A stretch of 64,000 nt of DNA from Massilia putida (GTDB taxonomy: Bacteria; Pseudomonadota; Gammaproteobacteria; Burkholderiales; Burkholderiaceae_D). The stretch covers positions 2,666,001-2,730,000 of the forward strand of contig NZ_CP019038.1 of assembly GCF_001941825.1 (NCBI RefSeq), in the 5' to 3' direction. Within the stretch, counting starts at the first letter, position 1. Each line of letters opens with the position of its first letter. Of this stretch, positions 1-8,816 are shown piece after piece. The notes beneath the pieces are model-generated. The model was not told the origin of the DNA. It was given only the letters and a program-made list of their open reading frames with translations, and ran no database searches. Position numbers and translations under genes: made by a program.

Positions 1-635
1 CGAATCGAGAACGTGGAATCGAACGGTCCGGTGCTGCCACGCAGGCGCCAAACCGCGACCAACGTCGCAAACACATATTGAACGATCAGAAGCCAAAGTA
101 CCTTTTCGATACTGACCGTGCCCAGCGCCGCCAGCAGCGCGACGCTGGACAAATAAATCACCGCCACCATCATATTCAGCGTTTGTACCGCGACGGTCCG
201 TCGCCCCGCTTCACCAACCTGGCCGACGGTCTGCCAAACCTGCTGTTGCATGAAGGACGCGACGAACGCGAGCACCACCAAGCCGCGGTCGTGTCCGATC
301 CATACTTTGTCGAACACACTTTGTGGAAGCAACAAGCCGAGCAGGAGCAGCGCAACAAAAAATTGACACGCCAGCCAGCCAAAATACAGCAGGTAAAACG
401 CCCAGCTTCGGGTGCGTTGCGACAGGAACGTGAAGAAAGCTGTCGATCCGCCCATGTCCAGCAACGGCCGAAGCGCGATAAAACTCCCGAGCAGGAACAT
501 CAGATCGCCATAGGCGGATGGCCGCAATGCACGCGCGATGACGAGGCCGGTCGCAAATGTTATCGCGGCCCGCACGACGTTCGAGCCGATCGAAATCAGC
601 AATCTGGTTTTGACGGATACGGAATGAGCGCTCAC
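1..635 (-). CDS. Wzx-like polysaccharide flippase, 3' part outside the window
   Basis: Translating the minus strand from a GTG at 635 gives an open frame of about 211 residues that runs off the left edge without a stop. It starts VSAHSVSVKTRLLISIG and continues as a string of hydrophobic segments separated by short charged loops, with an early segment ending in the ATGLVIARALRPSAYGDLMF type of sequence common in O-antigen and polysaccharide flippases. A GGAG lies about 8 nt upstream, and the start is 3 nt after the stop of the gene at 639-2438, so it is translationally coupled to the polysaccharide operon. The expected role is flipping lipid-linked repeat units across the inner membrane. The family call rests on the membrane pattern and context and could also fit a related MATE/MOP exporter. 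Confidence 0.75.
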   Translation of the reverse strand, partial: MSAHSVSVKTRLLISIGSNVVRAAITFATGLVIARALRPSAYGDLMFLLGSFIALRPLLDMGGSTAFFTFLSQRTRSWAFYLLYFGWLACQFFVALLLLGLLLPQSVFDKVWIGHDRGLVVLAFVASFMQQQVWQTVGQVGEAGRRTVAVQTLNMMVAVIYLSSVALLAALGTVSIEKVLWLLIVQYVFATLVAVWRLRGSTGPFDSTFSI

Positions 636-638
636 CTG

Positions 639-2438
639 TTACTCCGGCTGAGCGTCGGCAAGCACCGCGATGCAACGGTCAAGTTCGGCCTGCCACACGG
701 CGATTGCGTCCGCATCGGTATGGGCGAAGCGCGCACGGAACGTGGCGACGGCCCGTTGCCGCGCAGGCTTATTCCACCACGCGGCGACATCATGCTGGAT
801 CGCATTGACAGCCGCTGCTGCGGCTTCCGGACTGTCGAACAGAATGCCGGCTTCGCGCAACTGCGCATAGCTGTCCACGGCTTCAGGGCGCAATTCATTG
901 GCCCCATGATCCCAGAACAGGATGGTTGGAATACCCGCAGCGAGCGCTTCGATGAACGTCGTGGACAAATGGTCGCAGATATAAAGCGCGCAATGATCCA
1001 GGCTTTGCTGGAAAGACACATCCCAGCTTTCGACCTGCAGTTCCGGGAACTCATCACGCAAGCGTTCAGCCACACCCCAGCCGGTATCTTCCCGGTGCGG
1101 ACGAAGACGCAACTGCCGGAATACATTCCGATCAAGGCTGGCTGCGAAACGCTGCTGCCAGTCGAGGTAGCGCTTGAAATCACCGGGTGTCCAGGGGAAT
1201 TGCACCAGATAGCGCGGCATCGTCGTGGCCACCCATAGCATGCCCGATTTAGCCGATGCGTCCGCGCTCGGGCCACGCCCGATCAACTTGGGTGCCGGCA
1301 TCGGAACGACGCATGCCGGCCTCCCCTCTCGCTTCCAACCCCAGGTGAAGTAGCGGTCCACGATCGCGGTTTCATGGTCCTCGCTCGGCATCGATGCCAG
1401 CGCACCATAGTTGCCGCCGTGTTGGCATCCAAGTAGCACGGCCCCCCGTTCAGCCATCGCCGCCGACCACTGCTTGAACACCTCGTCGTAGTACCAGGCG
1501 TTGGCGCTGAACACGGCAGTCACCCGCTTTGGAAAATTACCCCGGGCGGCCTTGCCGATGTCGCCATAAATTTCGACAAGGGACTTGGGCAAATCCCCGG
1601 GCAGAAGCGTTGCGATGCAACGCTCGAACTCGGCGTCGCCGAACGGCAGGCCCTGCAGCCGATCGCGTAGCGCCGGCTGCACCGGGCAATCGGAGAATTC
1701 GCCCGATGCGCCGAGCACCGGCAGGACGCGACCGGGACGGCTGGAAGCAAGCGACGCGAGCACGGATTTCGAGAAATAGGAATCCTTCAGAAGCACGGAA
1801 CGACAGATACGCGAGGCCGCACGCGCATACGACCGGCTTGCGATCCTGGCCGCGGTCTGCTTCCATGAAGGCTCGCTCGCCTTCACATATTGGACTCGCT
1901 GCGTTATGTCGCCGCCGCCCTGGCGGAACTTCAGACCCAAGGCGCTCAAAAGGCGGCTGTAGATCTGAAGATTGTAAGTATCTTCAATCAGGTAGGCGGC
2001 AAAGTCGTGCGTGCTTGCGGGCACGACATGTGCGCTCTCGGCCAGGACGATGGTGTCGAATCCTGGATATTGTGCGAGCGCCATCTTGAGACTGAGGTAG
2101 CGCTCGAACAATGCAGAAATGTAGACATGCAACCACGGTCCAGCGACGATGCGCCAATAGCGGAGACTGTGAGATTGACCATGCAACCCGTTAAGCGCCT
2201 CTGCCAGGACCGGCAAGATCCGCTCGTAGCATGCATGCACCTGATGGTAGGCTTCCTTGGCTGCGCCTTCCGACATGAATGGATCCGGCATGAGTTGCCC
2301 GTCCAATTGCTGCCACGACCGCTTGCGCTCATGCAGCAGGCACCACGGGCCAAGGAATACGATGGGTTTGGAGGTATCCCAGAACTCTTCCAACGCAGTA
2401 GTAGCAAGGAAGACCTCTTTTTCCCGGTTTCTCGACAT
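639..2438 (-). CDS. LIC12162-family putative transferase
   Basis: A 599-residue soluble protein resembling the LIC12162 family of surface-polysaccharide loci. Visible marks are the N-terminal FLGPWCL segment, a central stretch with CQHGGNYG, and a C-terminal part (FIEALAAGIPTILFWDHGA) that looks like the donor-binding half of a GT-B glycosyltransferase. The biochemical function of the family is not established to my knowledge; a transferase acting on the nonulosonic acid made by the neighbouring genes is an inference. The ATG at 2438 was chosen over a TTG at 2456, since neither has a clear Shine-Dalgarno and the ATG gives the MSRNREKEVFLATTAL start. It follows pseI by 38 nt and precedes the flippase by 3 nt. 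Confidence 0.8.
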   Translation of the reverse strand: MSRNREKEVFLATTALEEFWDTSKPIVFLGPWCLLHERKRSWQQLDGQLMPDPFMSEGAAKEAYHQVHACYERILPVLAEALNGLHGQSHSLRYWRIVAGPWLHVYISALFERYLSLKMALAQYPGFDTIVLAESAHVVPASTHDFAAYLIEDTYNLQIYSRLLSALGLKFRQGGGDITQRVQYVKASEPSWKQTAARIASRSYARAASRICRSVLLKDSYFSKSVLASLASSRPGRVLPVLGASGEFSDCPVQPALRDRLQGLPFGDAEFERCIATLLPGDLPKSLVEIYGDIGKAARGNFPKRVTAVFSANAWYYDEVFKQWSAAMAERGAVLLGCQHGGNYGALASMPSEDHETAIVDRYFTWGWKREGRPACVVPMPAPKLIGRGPSADASAKSGMLWVATTMPRYLVQFPWTPGDFKRYLDWQQRFAASLDRNVFRQLRLRPHREDTGWGVAERLRDEFPELQVESWDVSFQQSLDHCALYICDHLSTTFIEALAAGIPTILFWDHGANELRPEAVDSYAQLREAGILFDSPEAAAAAVNAIQHDVAAWWNKPARQRAVATFRARFAHTDADAIAVWQAELDRCIAVLADAQPE

Positions 2439-2476
2439 AACGGATCCAAAGAACAATCAGATACTGCGACCGCCGC

Positions 2477-3535
2477 TCAATCGGCCAGCAATGCGAACGT
2501 AAGGGCGGTATTGGCCGCGATATCCATCGCCGCTTTTTTTCCGATAACGTCTTCGAGGAACTTGGGCGCGAGGCCAAAACCGGGGCGCACGCTACGTACC
2601 GCATCGGCGGTGATCACATCGCCCTGCTTGAGATCCTTGACGATGTACAAGGAACGGCGGAACTGGGCATTGCCCTGTTCGCTCGACTTGCGGCCGTAAT
2701 CCACCTGGCCCAAGGCAAGCCATGCGGTTTTACTTCCGTGGCACAGGTGGGCCATTTCGGCCGGCTCCAGCGAGAAGCTGTCATCGGGACCGCCGCCATT
2801 GCGGTCGAGGGTGAAGTGCTTTTCGATGATCGACGCGCCCATCGCCACGCTTGCGATGGCGGTCGTGTTATCCAGCGTGTGATCGGACAGGCCAGTGACC
2901 AGGCCGAAGCGCGCGATCATGTCAGGGATCGTCCGCAGGTTGTAGTCCTCGGCCGGGGCCGGATAACCGCTCACGCAATGCAGGATCGCCAATTCCTTAC
3001 AGCCGCCCTCGCGTGCCGCGTTGATCGCTTCCTCGATCTCTTCCGCGTCGGCCATGCCGGTGGAGATGATCATCGGCTTGCCGGTGCCGGCAACGTACCT
3101 GATCAACGGCAGGTCGACCGCCTCGAACGAGGCTATCTTATATGCTGGGGCGTTCAGGTCTTCCAGCAAATCCACTGCGGTGGTGTCGAACGGCGAGCTG
3201 AAAATGGAAATGCCCAGCTTACGCGCATAATCGAACAGGGGCGCATGCCATTCCCATGGCATGTGCGCCTCCTCATACAGCTCATACAACGTCCGCCCAT
3301 CCCACAACCCTCCGCGAATGCGGAAGTCCTCATGTTCGCTCTTGAGTGTGATCGTGTCTGGACGATAAGTCTGAAGCTTGACCGCATCCGCGCCGGCCTG
3401 CTTCGCCTTTTCGATGATGGCCATCGCCGTTTCCATTCGACCATTATGGTTGGCCGAAAGTTCGGCGATCACATACGGCGGGAAATCAATACCGATGTTG
3501 CGACCGGCGATTGCCACTTTAGGATTGATCGACAT
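2477..3535 (-). CDS. pseI: Pseudaminic acid synthase (NeuB family)
   Basis: 352 residues. PseI condenses 6-deoxy-AltdiNAc with phosphoenolpyruvate to give pseudaminic acid in the cytoplasm. The N-terminal two thirds are a NeuB-type TIM barrel (VIAELSANHNG near residue 25, AVKLQTY, ISTGMA, LHCVSGYPAP, GLSDHT, IEKHFTLDRN), and the last 60 or so residues are an antifreeze-like SAF domain (RRSLYIVKDLKQGDVIT). Length and domain order are normal. The GGPDDSFS segment after the HFTLDR motif fits pseudaminate rather than sialate synthases. It sits 25 nt after pseH in a tight minus-strand operon. Confidence 0.93.
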   Translation of the reverse strand: MSINPKVAIAGRNIGIDFPPYVIAELSANHNGRMETAMAIIEKAKQAGADAVKLQTYRPDTITLKSEHEDFRIRGGLWDGRTLYELYEEAHMPWEWHAPLFDYARKLGISIFSSPFDTTAVDLLEDLNAPAYKIASFEAVDLPLIRYVAGTGKPMIISTGMADAEEIEEAINAAREGGCKELAILHCVSGYPAPAEDYNLRTIPDMIARFGLVTGLSDHTLDNTTAIASVAMGASIIEKHFTLDRNGGGPDDSFSLEPAEMAHLCHGSKTAWLALGQVDYGRKSSEQGNAQFRRSLYIVKDLKQGDVITADAVRSVRPGFGLAPKFLEDVIGKKAAMDIAANTALTFALLAD

Positions 3536-3560
3536 GATGTGTTATTCCTATTCTCTTCTC

Positions 3561-4091
3561 TTACAAGCAGGCCTGCCATTCACGTTGCAGCAGACCAAAG
3601 CAGATAACGTCGTGGTAGCGCTCTTCGTCGTGATGCTGGTCGCGCAGCACGCCCTCCTGACGGAACCCGAGCGCCTGGTGAAAGCGCAGCGACTTCGTGT
3701 TGTAGGCCAAGACCTGACCGCACACTTTATGCAGGCCGAGGCGGTCAAATGCGTAATGCAGCGTGGCCCGTCCCAGGCGGCGACCGGTACCCGCGGGGGC
3801 GCCTGGCGCAGCATAAAAACCCCAATCCGCGATCCCACCACTCCCGAGTTCCCCAAGGTTGACGAACCCGGACGCCTGCCCGTCCGCTTCGAACACCAGC
3901 AAATGCCTGCGCGGATCCTGGCTCGCGCGCTCGAACCATTGCCGGTGCTGCTCTAAGCCAATCTCTTGACGGGTATACATGTAGCGACGGACATCTGGAT
4001 GATTTCTCCACGCCAACACCAGTTCGAGGTCTGCATGGATCATCGTGCGCAGGGTATCCAAGACTCCCGCCTTCGGGTTGCTTTCCATCAC
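3561..4091 (-). CDS. pseH: PseH-type GNAT acetyltransferase
   Basis: 176 residues, one GNAT fold. It should acetylate the C4 amine of UDP-4-amino-4,6-dideoxy-AltNAc using acetyl-CoA, the third step of pseudaminate synthesis. The acetyl-CoA site is seen as GTGRRLGRATLHYAF, followed by LGLHKVCGQVLAYNTKSLRFHQALGFRQEG, typical of the RimJ/PseH branch. The start overlaps the stop of pseG by 4 nt, which supports both the start and coupled translation. A RimJ-like acetyltransferase of other specificity cannot be excluded by sequence alone, but its place between pseG and pseI makes PseH the best call. Confidence 0.87.
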   Translation of the reverse strand: MMESNPKAGVLDTLRTMIHADLELVLAWRNHPDVRRYMYTRQEIGLEQHRQWFERASQDPRRHLLVFEADGQASGFVNLGELGSGGIADWGFYAAPGAPAGTGRRLGRATLHYAFDRLGLHKVCGQVLAYNTKSLRFHQALGFRQEGVLRDQHHDEERYHDVICFGLLQREWQACL

Positions 4092-5170
4092 ATCCCCAGC
4101 GCGTGCAACAGGCGCTCTACGCCGTGTCCATCGACTAAAGCGCTGGCGGCGTCGCTGATCTGGCGCAGACGGTCGGGTTGCATGACGTCCGTCAATGCCG
4201 CAGGTAAGCGCCGGGGTATATCGCCCACATGGCCCAACAACAGCGCGGCGCCGACATCATCAAGGGCGGCCGCGCTGGATTCCTGGTTGGCGGCCAGGAT
4301 AACCATCAATGTCGGCAACCCGAGACAACAGCGTTCCCATGAAGTGCTGCCGGCGGCGCCGATCGCCATATCGCTGTCGGCCATGCGCTCAGCCATGTCC
4401 GAAATGTTGACCAGTACCTCAGTTGCCCAGGACATCCGAGTTGCGAATGCCTGCACCTCGGCGATCCAGGGCGCCTGCATGCCCATGACCACGCTGATGC
4501 GGCAGTCCGGTGGCAAGTCTGAAGCGCACAGGGCTGCCAGTACTGCCCCGGTCGCATTTGGCTGATCCACTCCGCCCATATTGACAAGGATGTGTCGCAA
4601 TGTCGCGCCGTTCCGGCGCGCCAGGCTGACCGGGCGCAGTCGGGCAAACTCAGGCCGCAACAATGCATAGGCCGGCCCCGCCAGCACGCTGCAGCCGTCA
4701 GGCACCAGTGCACTGTAATGGGCTGCGGCCCGCCCGAGATTCTGGTCGACCAGCAGATCACACGCGTGGGTGCGGTCCGCCAGGTCATCGATGACCAACA
4801 GTCTCGTACCCGCGACCGAGACGAAGCGCTCCCAACGCTCGTCGAGCGCGTAGTGGTCGAGCACGATCCAATCCGGCTTCATTGTCACTGCCAGTGCACG
4901 GGTTCGTTCCGCGTCGCTCTCCCAGGTGCACCCCAGCCAGGACGCATGCACAGGACCGTCGTCGTCGGGCGGCGCCGCATGACCGGCAACAAGCGCAGTC
5001 ACCTCGAACCCGCGCTGGCGCACCAATTCGATGAGATGTCCATCGTGTTTGCGGCTGACGAAATGACAAGACACGCCGCGCGCGCGCAGTGCGGTCGCCA
5101 GCGTCAGGCAGCGCATGATGTGCCCACTGCCAATCGAGACAGAAGCGTCTACGCGGAACAGGAACTTCAT
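4088..5170 (-). CDS. pseG: UDP-2,4-diacetamido-2,4,6-trideoxy-altrose hydrolase
   Basis: 360 residues. PseG removes UDP from UDP-6-deoxy-AltdiNAc, giving the free sugar used by PseI. It is a GT-B fold hydrolase; the N-terminus MKFLFRVDASVSIGSGHIMRC is the signature of PseG/SpsG, and the C-terminal half carries LVNMGGVD and GAAGSTSWERCCLGLPTL, the UDP-binding loop. A longer reading from 5251 would overlap the preceding gene and adds sequence unlike the family, so the ATG at 5170, 5 nt after the fusion gene, is taken. Its 3' end overlaps pseH by 4 nt. Confidence 0.93.
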   Translation of the reverse strand: MKFLFRVDASVSIGSGHIMRCLTLATALRARGVSCHFVSRKHDGHLIELVRQRGFEVTALVAGHAAPPDDDGPVHASWLGCTWESDAERTRALAVTMKPDWIVLDHYALDERWERFVSVAGTRLLVIDDLADRTHACDLLVDQNLGRAAAHYSALVPDGCSVLAGPAYALLRPEFARLRPVSLARRNGATLRHILVNMGGVDQPNATGAVLAALCASDLPPDCRISVVMGMQAPWIAEVQAFATRMSWATEVLVNISDMAERMADSDMAIGAAGSTSWERCCLGLPTLMVILAANQESSAAALDDVGAALLLGHVGDIPRRLPAALTDVMQPDRLRQISDAASALVDGHGVERLLHALGM

Positions 5171-5175
5171 CTGGC

Positions 5176-7203
5176 TCAGTTCAGACGCTTGAAACCCGCG
5201 TGGCAAACCGGGCCCTTGAGCAGGCTCATCACATCGCGCCCCTCTTCGCATTCTTTGATCAAGCCGAAGATCGGATCCAGCTCGGCAAAGAAGCGCTCGA
5301 CCACATCGGGCGTATGGGCAGTGCTTACGTAAACGCTATTACCTGCCAGGTAACCCTTAGCCAGCATTTCCTGAGTGATTAATGTCTTGTATGCAAGGGC
5401 GTTCTCGCTTTGGAACGAGAATCCGGTGAGCGCGGGCAGGCCCCAATGGTCGATCTTCAAGCCGTTCTTGTCGGCCAATTGCTGCCATTTTTCGCGGATC
5501 TGCAAGCCGGTATTGGTAATCGTCTCCCAGGACTTGGTCCGCTCCATCACGTCGAGCGTACGGAGTGCGGCGGCCGGGCCGATCCGCTCCGTCCAGAACG
5601 TGCTACTGATGAAGGTGGACTGCGCCGCCTCCATGACTTCCCTACGGCCGATCGTTGCGGTGATTGCATACCCGTTGCCCAGCGCTTTGCCGAACATGGC
5701 CATATCCGGCTCGACGCCGTACAGCTTATGCAGGCCGCCGAACGCCTGACGGAAGCCCGACGTACATTCGTCGAAGATCAGTACGATTTTGCGTTCGGTA
5801 GCAAGTTTACGCACTTTTTGAAGGAAGTTGTCTTCGGGCCCTTTATTCCGCACGACCTCCATTTTGATAACACCAATGTCGTGGGTATTAACCAACGCTT
5901 CCAGCTCGGCGTAGTTATTGTAATTAAATGGGAACACCGTGCCGCGCAAGTTCTGCGGCACGCCGGCTGGATCTAGGCCCGGAAGCAGGTGGCCGGCCAG
6001 GTTCTGGTCGTCGCCCAGGTTGGCCGACAGGTACCAGTCATGCCAACCATGATAGCCGCACACAGCAACCTTATCGCGACCTGAGGCTGCTCGTGCGATC
6101 CGGATTGCGATCGCGTTGGCCTCGCCCCCCGACCGGGCCAAGCGCACCATGTCGGCCCAGGGGTGGAGTTCGATCAGCTTTTCAGCAAGATAAACCTCTT
6201 CTGGGCAGTTGAAAGTAGACATATTGCCATCGGCAACAACTTGCTGTACCGCTGCATCGACTTCCGGGTGACCGTAACCAAGGGTGTTCGTGCCGATGCC
6301 CATGATGGACATGTCGGTGTACTCCTTGCCATCGAGGTCCCAGACTTTGCACCCCTTGCTCTTGCTGAAATATGCAGGCCACTGCTCCGGCAAGAACATT
6401 TCTGCACGTTTTGACAGCAACATATTGCCGCCCGGAATTACTTGTTTAGCACGTTTCCACAGTTTTTGGCCGGCGCTCATGCTAGCTCCTTCATTTCTAA
6501 TTATTTGCTGGTTAGCTTCAAACAATTCCGGATGAGTTTGACGTAATTTCAGGACTTGTTGCCAGGTTATGTCGGTTCGGTACGAAAAGTGTGCAAATAC
6601 CTTGCGGATTACCTCCAGATCAGCAGGTTCGTCAACAGTCCAGCGCAGCGCTGACAAGTCCTCGTCATTTACCATGCATCCCTTGCTGAAGCATGTTTGC
6701 TCGCGTAGATAGGGAGTCACATGCTCGCGATCGAATGGTTTGTCAGTCTCACGTGCGGCGCGGGCAAGCGCGGCATATTTAAACACTTCGATATCGAGCC
6801 CGTCAGGAAAAGTGGGCGGCGCAACGTTGCTGAAATAGTCGACTTGAGCCTGTTTGAAACGACGTATCGCCTCATCCACCAGTGCTGGATCGACCAAGGG
6901 GCAATCTCCCGTAATGCGTACGATCACATCCGCTTCGACCTGCTCTGCTGCACATAAAAAGCGGTGCAATACATCGTTCTCACTGCCCTGTATGCAGCGG
7001 TAGCCCAGCGCACGAACATGTTGTGCCAGTGGCAAATTACGCGGATCTTCCGACGTCGCGACTACAATTTCATCAACCTCGACAGCGCCCGCAAGACGCC
7101 CGAGCAGCAATTCGATCATTGGCTTGTCGCCAATGAGCTTCATGACCTTGTTCGGCAGACGCGTCGAGCCCATGCGAGCTTGAACAATAGCAACAATTTT
7201 CAT
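5176..7203 (-). CDS. SpsF-like cytidylyltransferase fused to class III aminotransferase
   Basis: 675 residues with two complete domains. Residues 1 to about 235 are an SpsF/NeuA-like nucleotidyltransferase (VQARMGSTRLPNKVM, VRITGDCPLVDP, DREHVTPY). Residues 242 to 675 are a class III PLP aminotransferase like glutamate-1-semialdehyde aminomutase: IPGGNMLLSKR near 256, SGGEANAIAIRIAR near 358, the FDE aspartate D478, and the PLP lysine K506 in MFGKALGNGYA. Inside the frame, directly before M242 (ATG at 6480-6478), there is an AAGGAG at 6491-6486 with 5 nt spacing, so the second domain may also be made on its own. The domains suggest CMP activation plus an amination of the sugar; the substrate is unknown. 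It lies 3 nt after the aldo/keto reductase and 5 nt before pseG. Confidence 0.88.
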   Translation of the reverse strand: MKIVAIVQARMGSTRLPNKVMKLIGDKPMIELLLGRLAGAVEVDEIVVATSEDPRNLPLAQHVRALGYRCIQGSENDVLHRFLCAAEQVEADVIVRITGDCPLVDPALVDEAIRRFKQAQVDYFSNVAPPTFPDGLDIEVFKYAALARAARETDKPFDREHVTPYLREQTCFSKGCMVNDEDLSALRWTVDEPADLEVIRKVFAHFSYRTDITWQQVLKLRQTHPELFEANQQIIRNEGASMSAGQKLWKRAKQVIPGGNMLLSKRAEMFLPEQWPAYFSKSKGCKVWDLDGKEYTDMSIMGIGTNTLGYGHPEVDAAVQQVVADGNMSTFNCPEEVYLAEKLIELHPWADMVRLARSGGEANAIAIRIARAASGRDKVAVCGYHGWHDWYLSANLGDDQNLAGHLLPGLDPAGVPQNLRGTVFPFNYNNYAELEALVNTHDIGVIKMEVVRNKGPEDNFLQKVRKLATERKIVLIFDECTSGFRQAFGGLHKLYGVEPDMAMFGKALGNGYAITATIGRREVMEAAQSTFISSTFWTERIGPAAALRTLDVMERTKSWETITNTGLQIREKWQQLADKNGLKIDHWGLPALTGFSFQSENALAYKTLITQEMLAKGYLAGNSVYVSTAHTPDVVERFFAELDPIFGLIKECEEGRDVMSLLKGPVCHAGFKRLN

Positions 7204-7206
7204 GTC

Positions 7207-8163
7207 TTAATTGTGTTTCGGCCACAAAGCCGGATTCAGTATTGCGGGGTCATCGATAGCAAATTGAGCGAAATCGATGCGCGGGACAGGTGGGAAAGAC
7301 GCAAACAATTGTTGAAGTTGGGCCACCGATTCAACACCAACGATCACTCGGTCGATTTCGGGAATACCTAACAGGAAGTGCAGTGCCGCATGGGCCGCAC
7401 TGATCCCGGCCGTACCTGCGATCGAATGAAATTGATCGAGTACTGGCTTGACCTGATCAAAATACGAATTCAAATTTAGCGGATCGGCCAATAACAGGCC
7501 CTGAAGAAATGATGAGCGTACGTGAATCCTGACACCGGCGGCAGCCAATCGAGCCAGGGCGCCGGACGTCAGTGGCCGCTGATCGAGCACGTTCATTGGC
7601 AGTTGCACCAGATCCATCGGAAACTTCACATGGATTTGCTCGGCAATTTCGCCACTGTAGACAGACACACCGATGTGGGCGACTCGTCCTTCGTCTTTAA
7701 GCTTAAGCATTTCTTCGTAAAGACGCTCACCGCCAGGGGCCAGCAAATTCGGAGCGTGGTGGATCAGCAATCCGTGCAAGCTTGGCGTACGCAAAAGGCG
7801 CAGTGACTGCTCAAACGCCGAGCGTAGTGTCCGCGCATCGTGCTCAGTGATCGCAGCATCGGAAAAACGAGGGGTTTTCGTGATGATTTCGAACGTCTGA
7901 AGGCGCTCACCACAAGCTCCCAGCGCCATTTCCGAATCGCCGTATAAGTGGGCAGTATCAATACACGACAATCCAAAATCGCGAGCTTGCTCAAGGATTT
8001 TTGCCAGCTCTACATCCGACGGTTTGCCATCTACGTTGAAGCGGCCATAATTCATGCCGAACTGGGCTGCCCCCAGCCCACAACGGCCGAGCAGTGTAGC
8101 GTCTGCGGATCTTTGCCAATCGATCATGCGTGATTCAAGACGCAGTTCGTAGATACGTTGCAT
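7207..8163 (-). CDS. Aldo/keto reductase family protein of the nonulosonate locus
   Basis: 318 residues, one AKR (beta/alpha)8 barrel. The catalytic tetrad can be read: the Asp and Tyr in CIDTAHLYG, the Lys in IITKTPR and the His in GLLIHH. GVSVYSGEIAEQI and the C-terminal RVIVGVESVAQLQQLF are the NADPH-binding region. It is not one of the six canonical pseudaminate enzymes, so in this operon it suggests an extra redox step on the sugar or on a substituent; that is inference from context. The ATG at 8163 is used; a TTG directly before it and an ATG at 8127 are alternatives, none with a convincing Shine-Dalgarno. Confidence 0.85.
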   Translation of the reverse strand: MQRIYELRLESRMIDWQRSADATLLGRCGLGAAQFGMNYGRFNVDGKPSDVELAKILEQARDFGLSCIDTAHLYGDSEMALGACGERLQTFEIITKTPRFSDAAITEHDARTLRSAFEQSLRLLRTPSLHGLLIHHAPNLLAPGGERLYEEMLKLKDEGRVAHIGVSVYSGEIAEQIHVKFPMDLVQLPMNVLDQRPLTSGALARLAAAGVRIHVRSSFLQGLLLADPLNLNSYFDQVKPVLDQFHSIAGTAGISAAHAALHFLLGIPEIDRVIVGVESVAQLQQLFASFPPVPRIDFAQFAIDDPAILNPALWPKHN

Positions 8164-8171
8164 CAACGTGT

Positions 8172-8816
8172 TTAAAGAAAGTCAGACAAACCACTTTCAA
8201 CAAGGGCCTTGACGTTTTCGTAATCTGATGGGTAGTCGACAGTGATGCGATACTTATTCAATGGCTGATCGCCAGCAACGTTGCAGACGAGCGGAGAGCC
8301 TTCGAGAGCACGCCGAATAAAGGGCGTTACGTGCTCACGGTCATAGGGGTCAACCGCGCAGCGTTGCGCTTCCTCGAGGATCGCTCGCGAAAATACCTCG
8401 ACATCCATACCTCGCGGATACGTACGCTCGATCGTATTGCTGACAAATTGCAAATCTCGGGACGTTAAATATGTACCGATAACACGGTCCACGATGGCGG
8501 GGTCAATGAGTGGACAATCCGCCGTCACACGCACCACGACGTCCGCACAGGTGTATTTGGCCGCAGCTGCATATCGCGACAGAACATCCTCTTCACTTCC
8601 GCGAAAGACAGCGACTGCCTGTGATTCACAAAAACTTACAATAGCGTCATCGTCAGGGGCCGCCGAAGTCGCAACTACAATCCCATCGGCACGATGCACC
8701 TGACGGAGGCGATCAATCAAATGCCCAAGCATAGGCCTGCCTGCCACAGGCATCAGGGCCTTACCTGTCAGACGCCGTGAACCCATTCGCGCCTGAACAA
8801 TCACAACTACTTTCAA
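8172..8816 (-). CDS. SpsF/PseF-like CMP-sugar cytidylyltransferase
   Basis: 214 residues, a single nucleotidyltransferase domain. The N-terminal nucleotide loop is VQARMGSRRLTGKALMPVAG, the metal-site region is VRVTADCPLIDP, and DREHVTPFIRRALE follows. This is the SpsF branch (Bacillus sps operon) rather than the classic PseF/NeuA form, but directly after pseB and pseC it is the natural candidate for making CMP-pseudaminate. The start overlaps the stop of pseC by 4 nt. A second SpsF domain is fused to an aminotransferase two genes on (5176-7203), so which one activates pseudaminate is open. Confidence 0.85.
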   Translation of the reverse strand: MKVVVIVQARMGSRRLTGKALMPVAGRPMLGHLIDRLRQVHRADGIVVATSAAPDDDAIVSFCESQAVAVFRGSEEDVLSRYAAAAKYTCADVVVRVTADCPLIDPAIVDRVIGTYLTSRDLQFVSNTIERTYPRGMDVEVFSRAILEEAQRCAVDPYDREHVTPFIRRALEGSPLVCNVAGDQPLNKYRITVDYPSDYENVKALVESGLSDFL

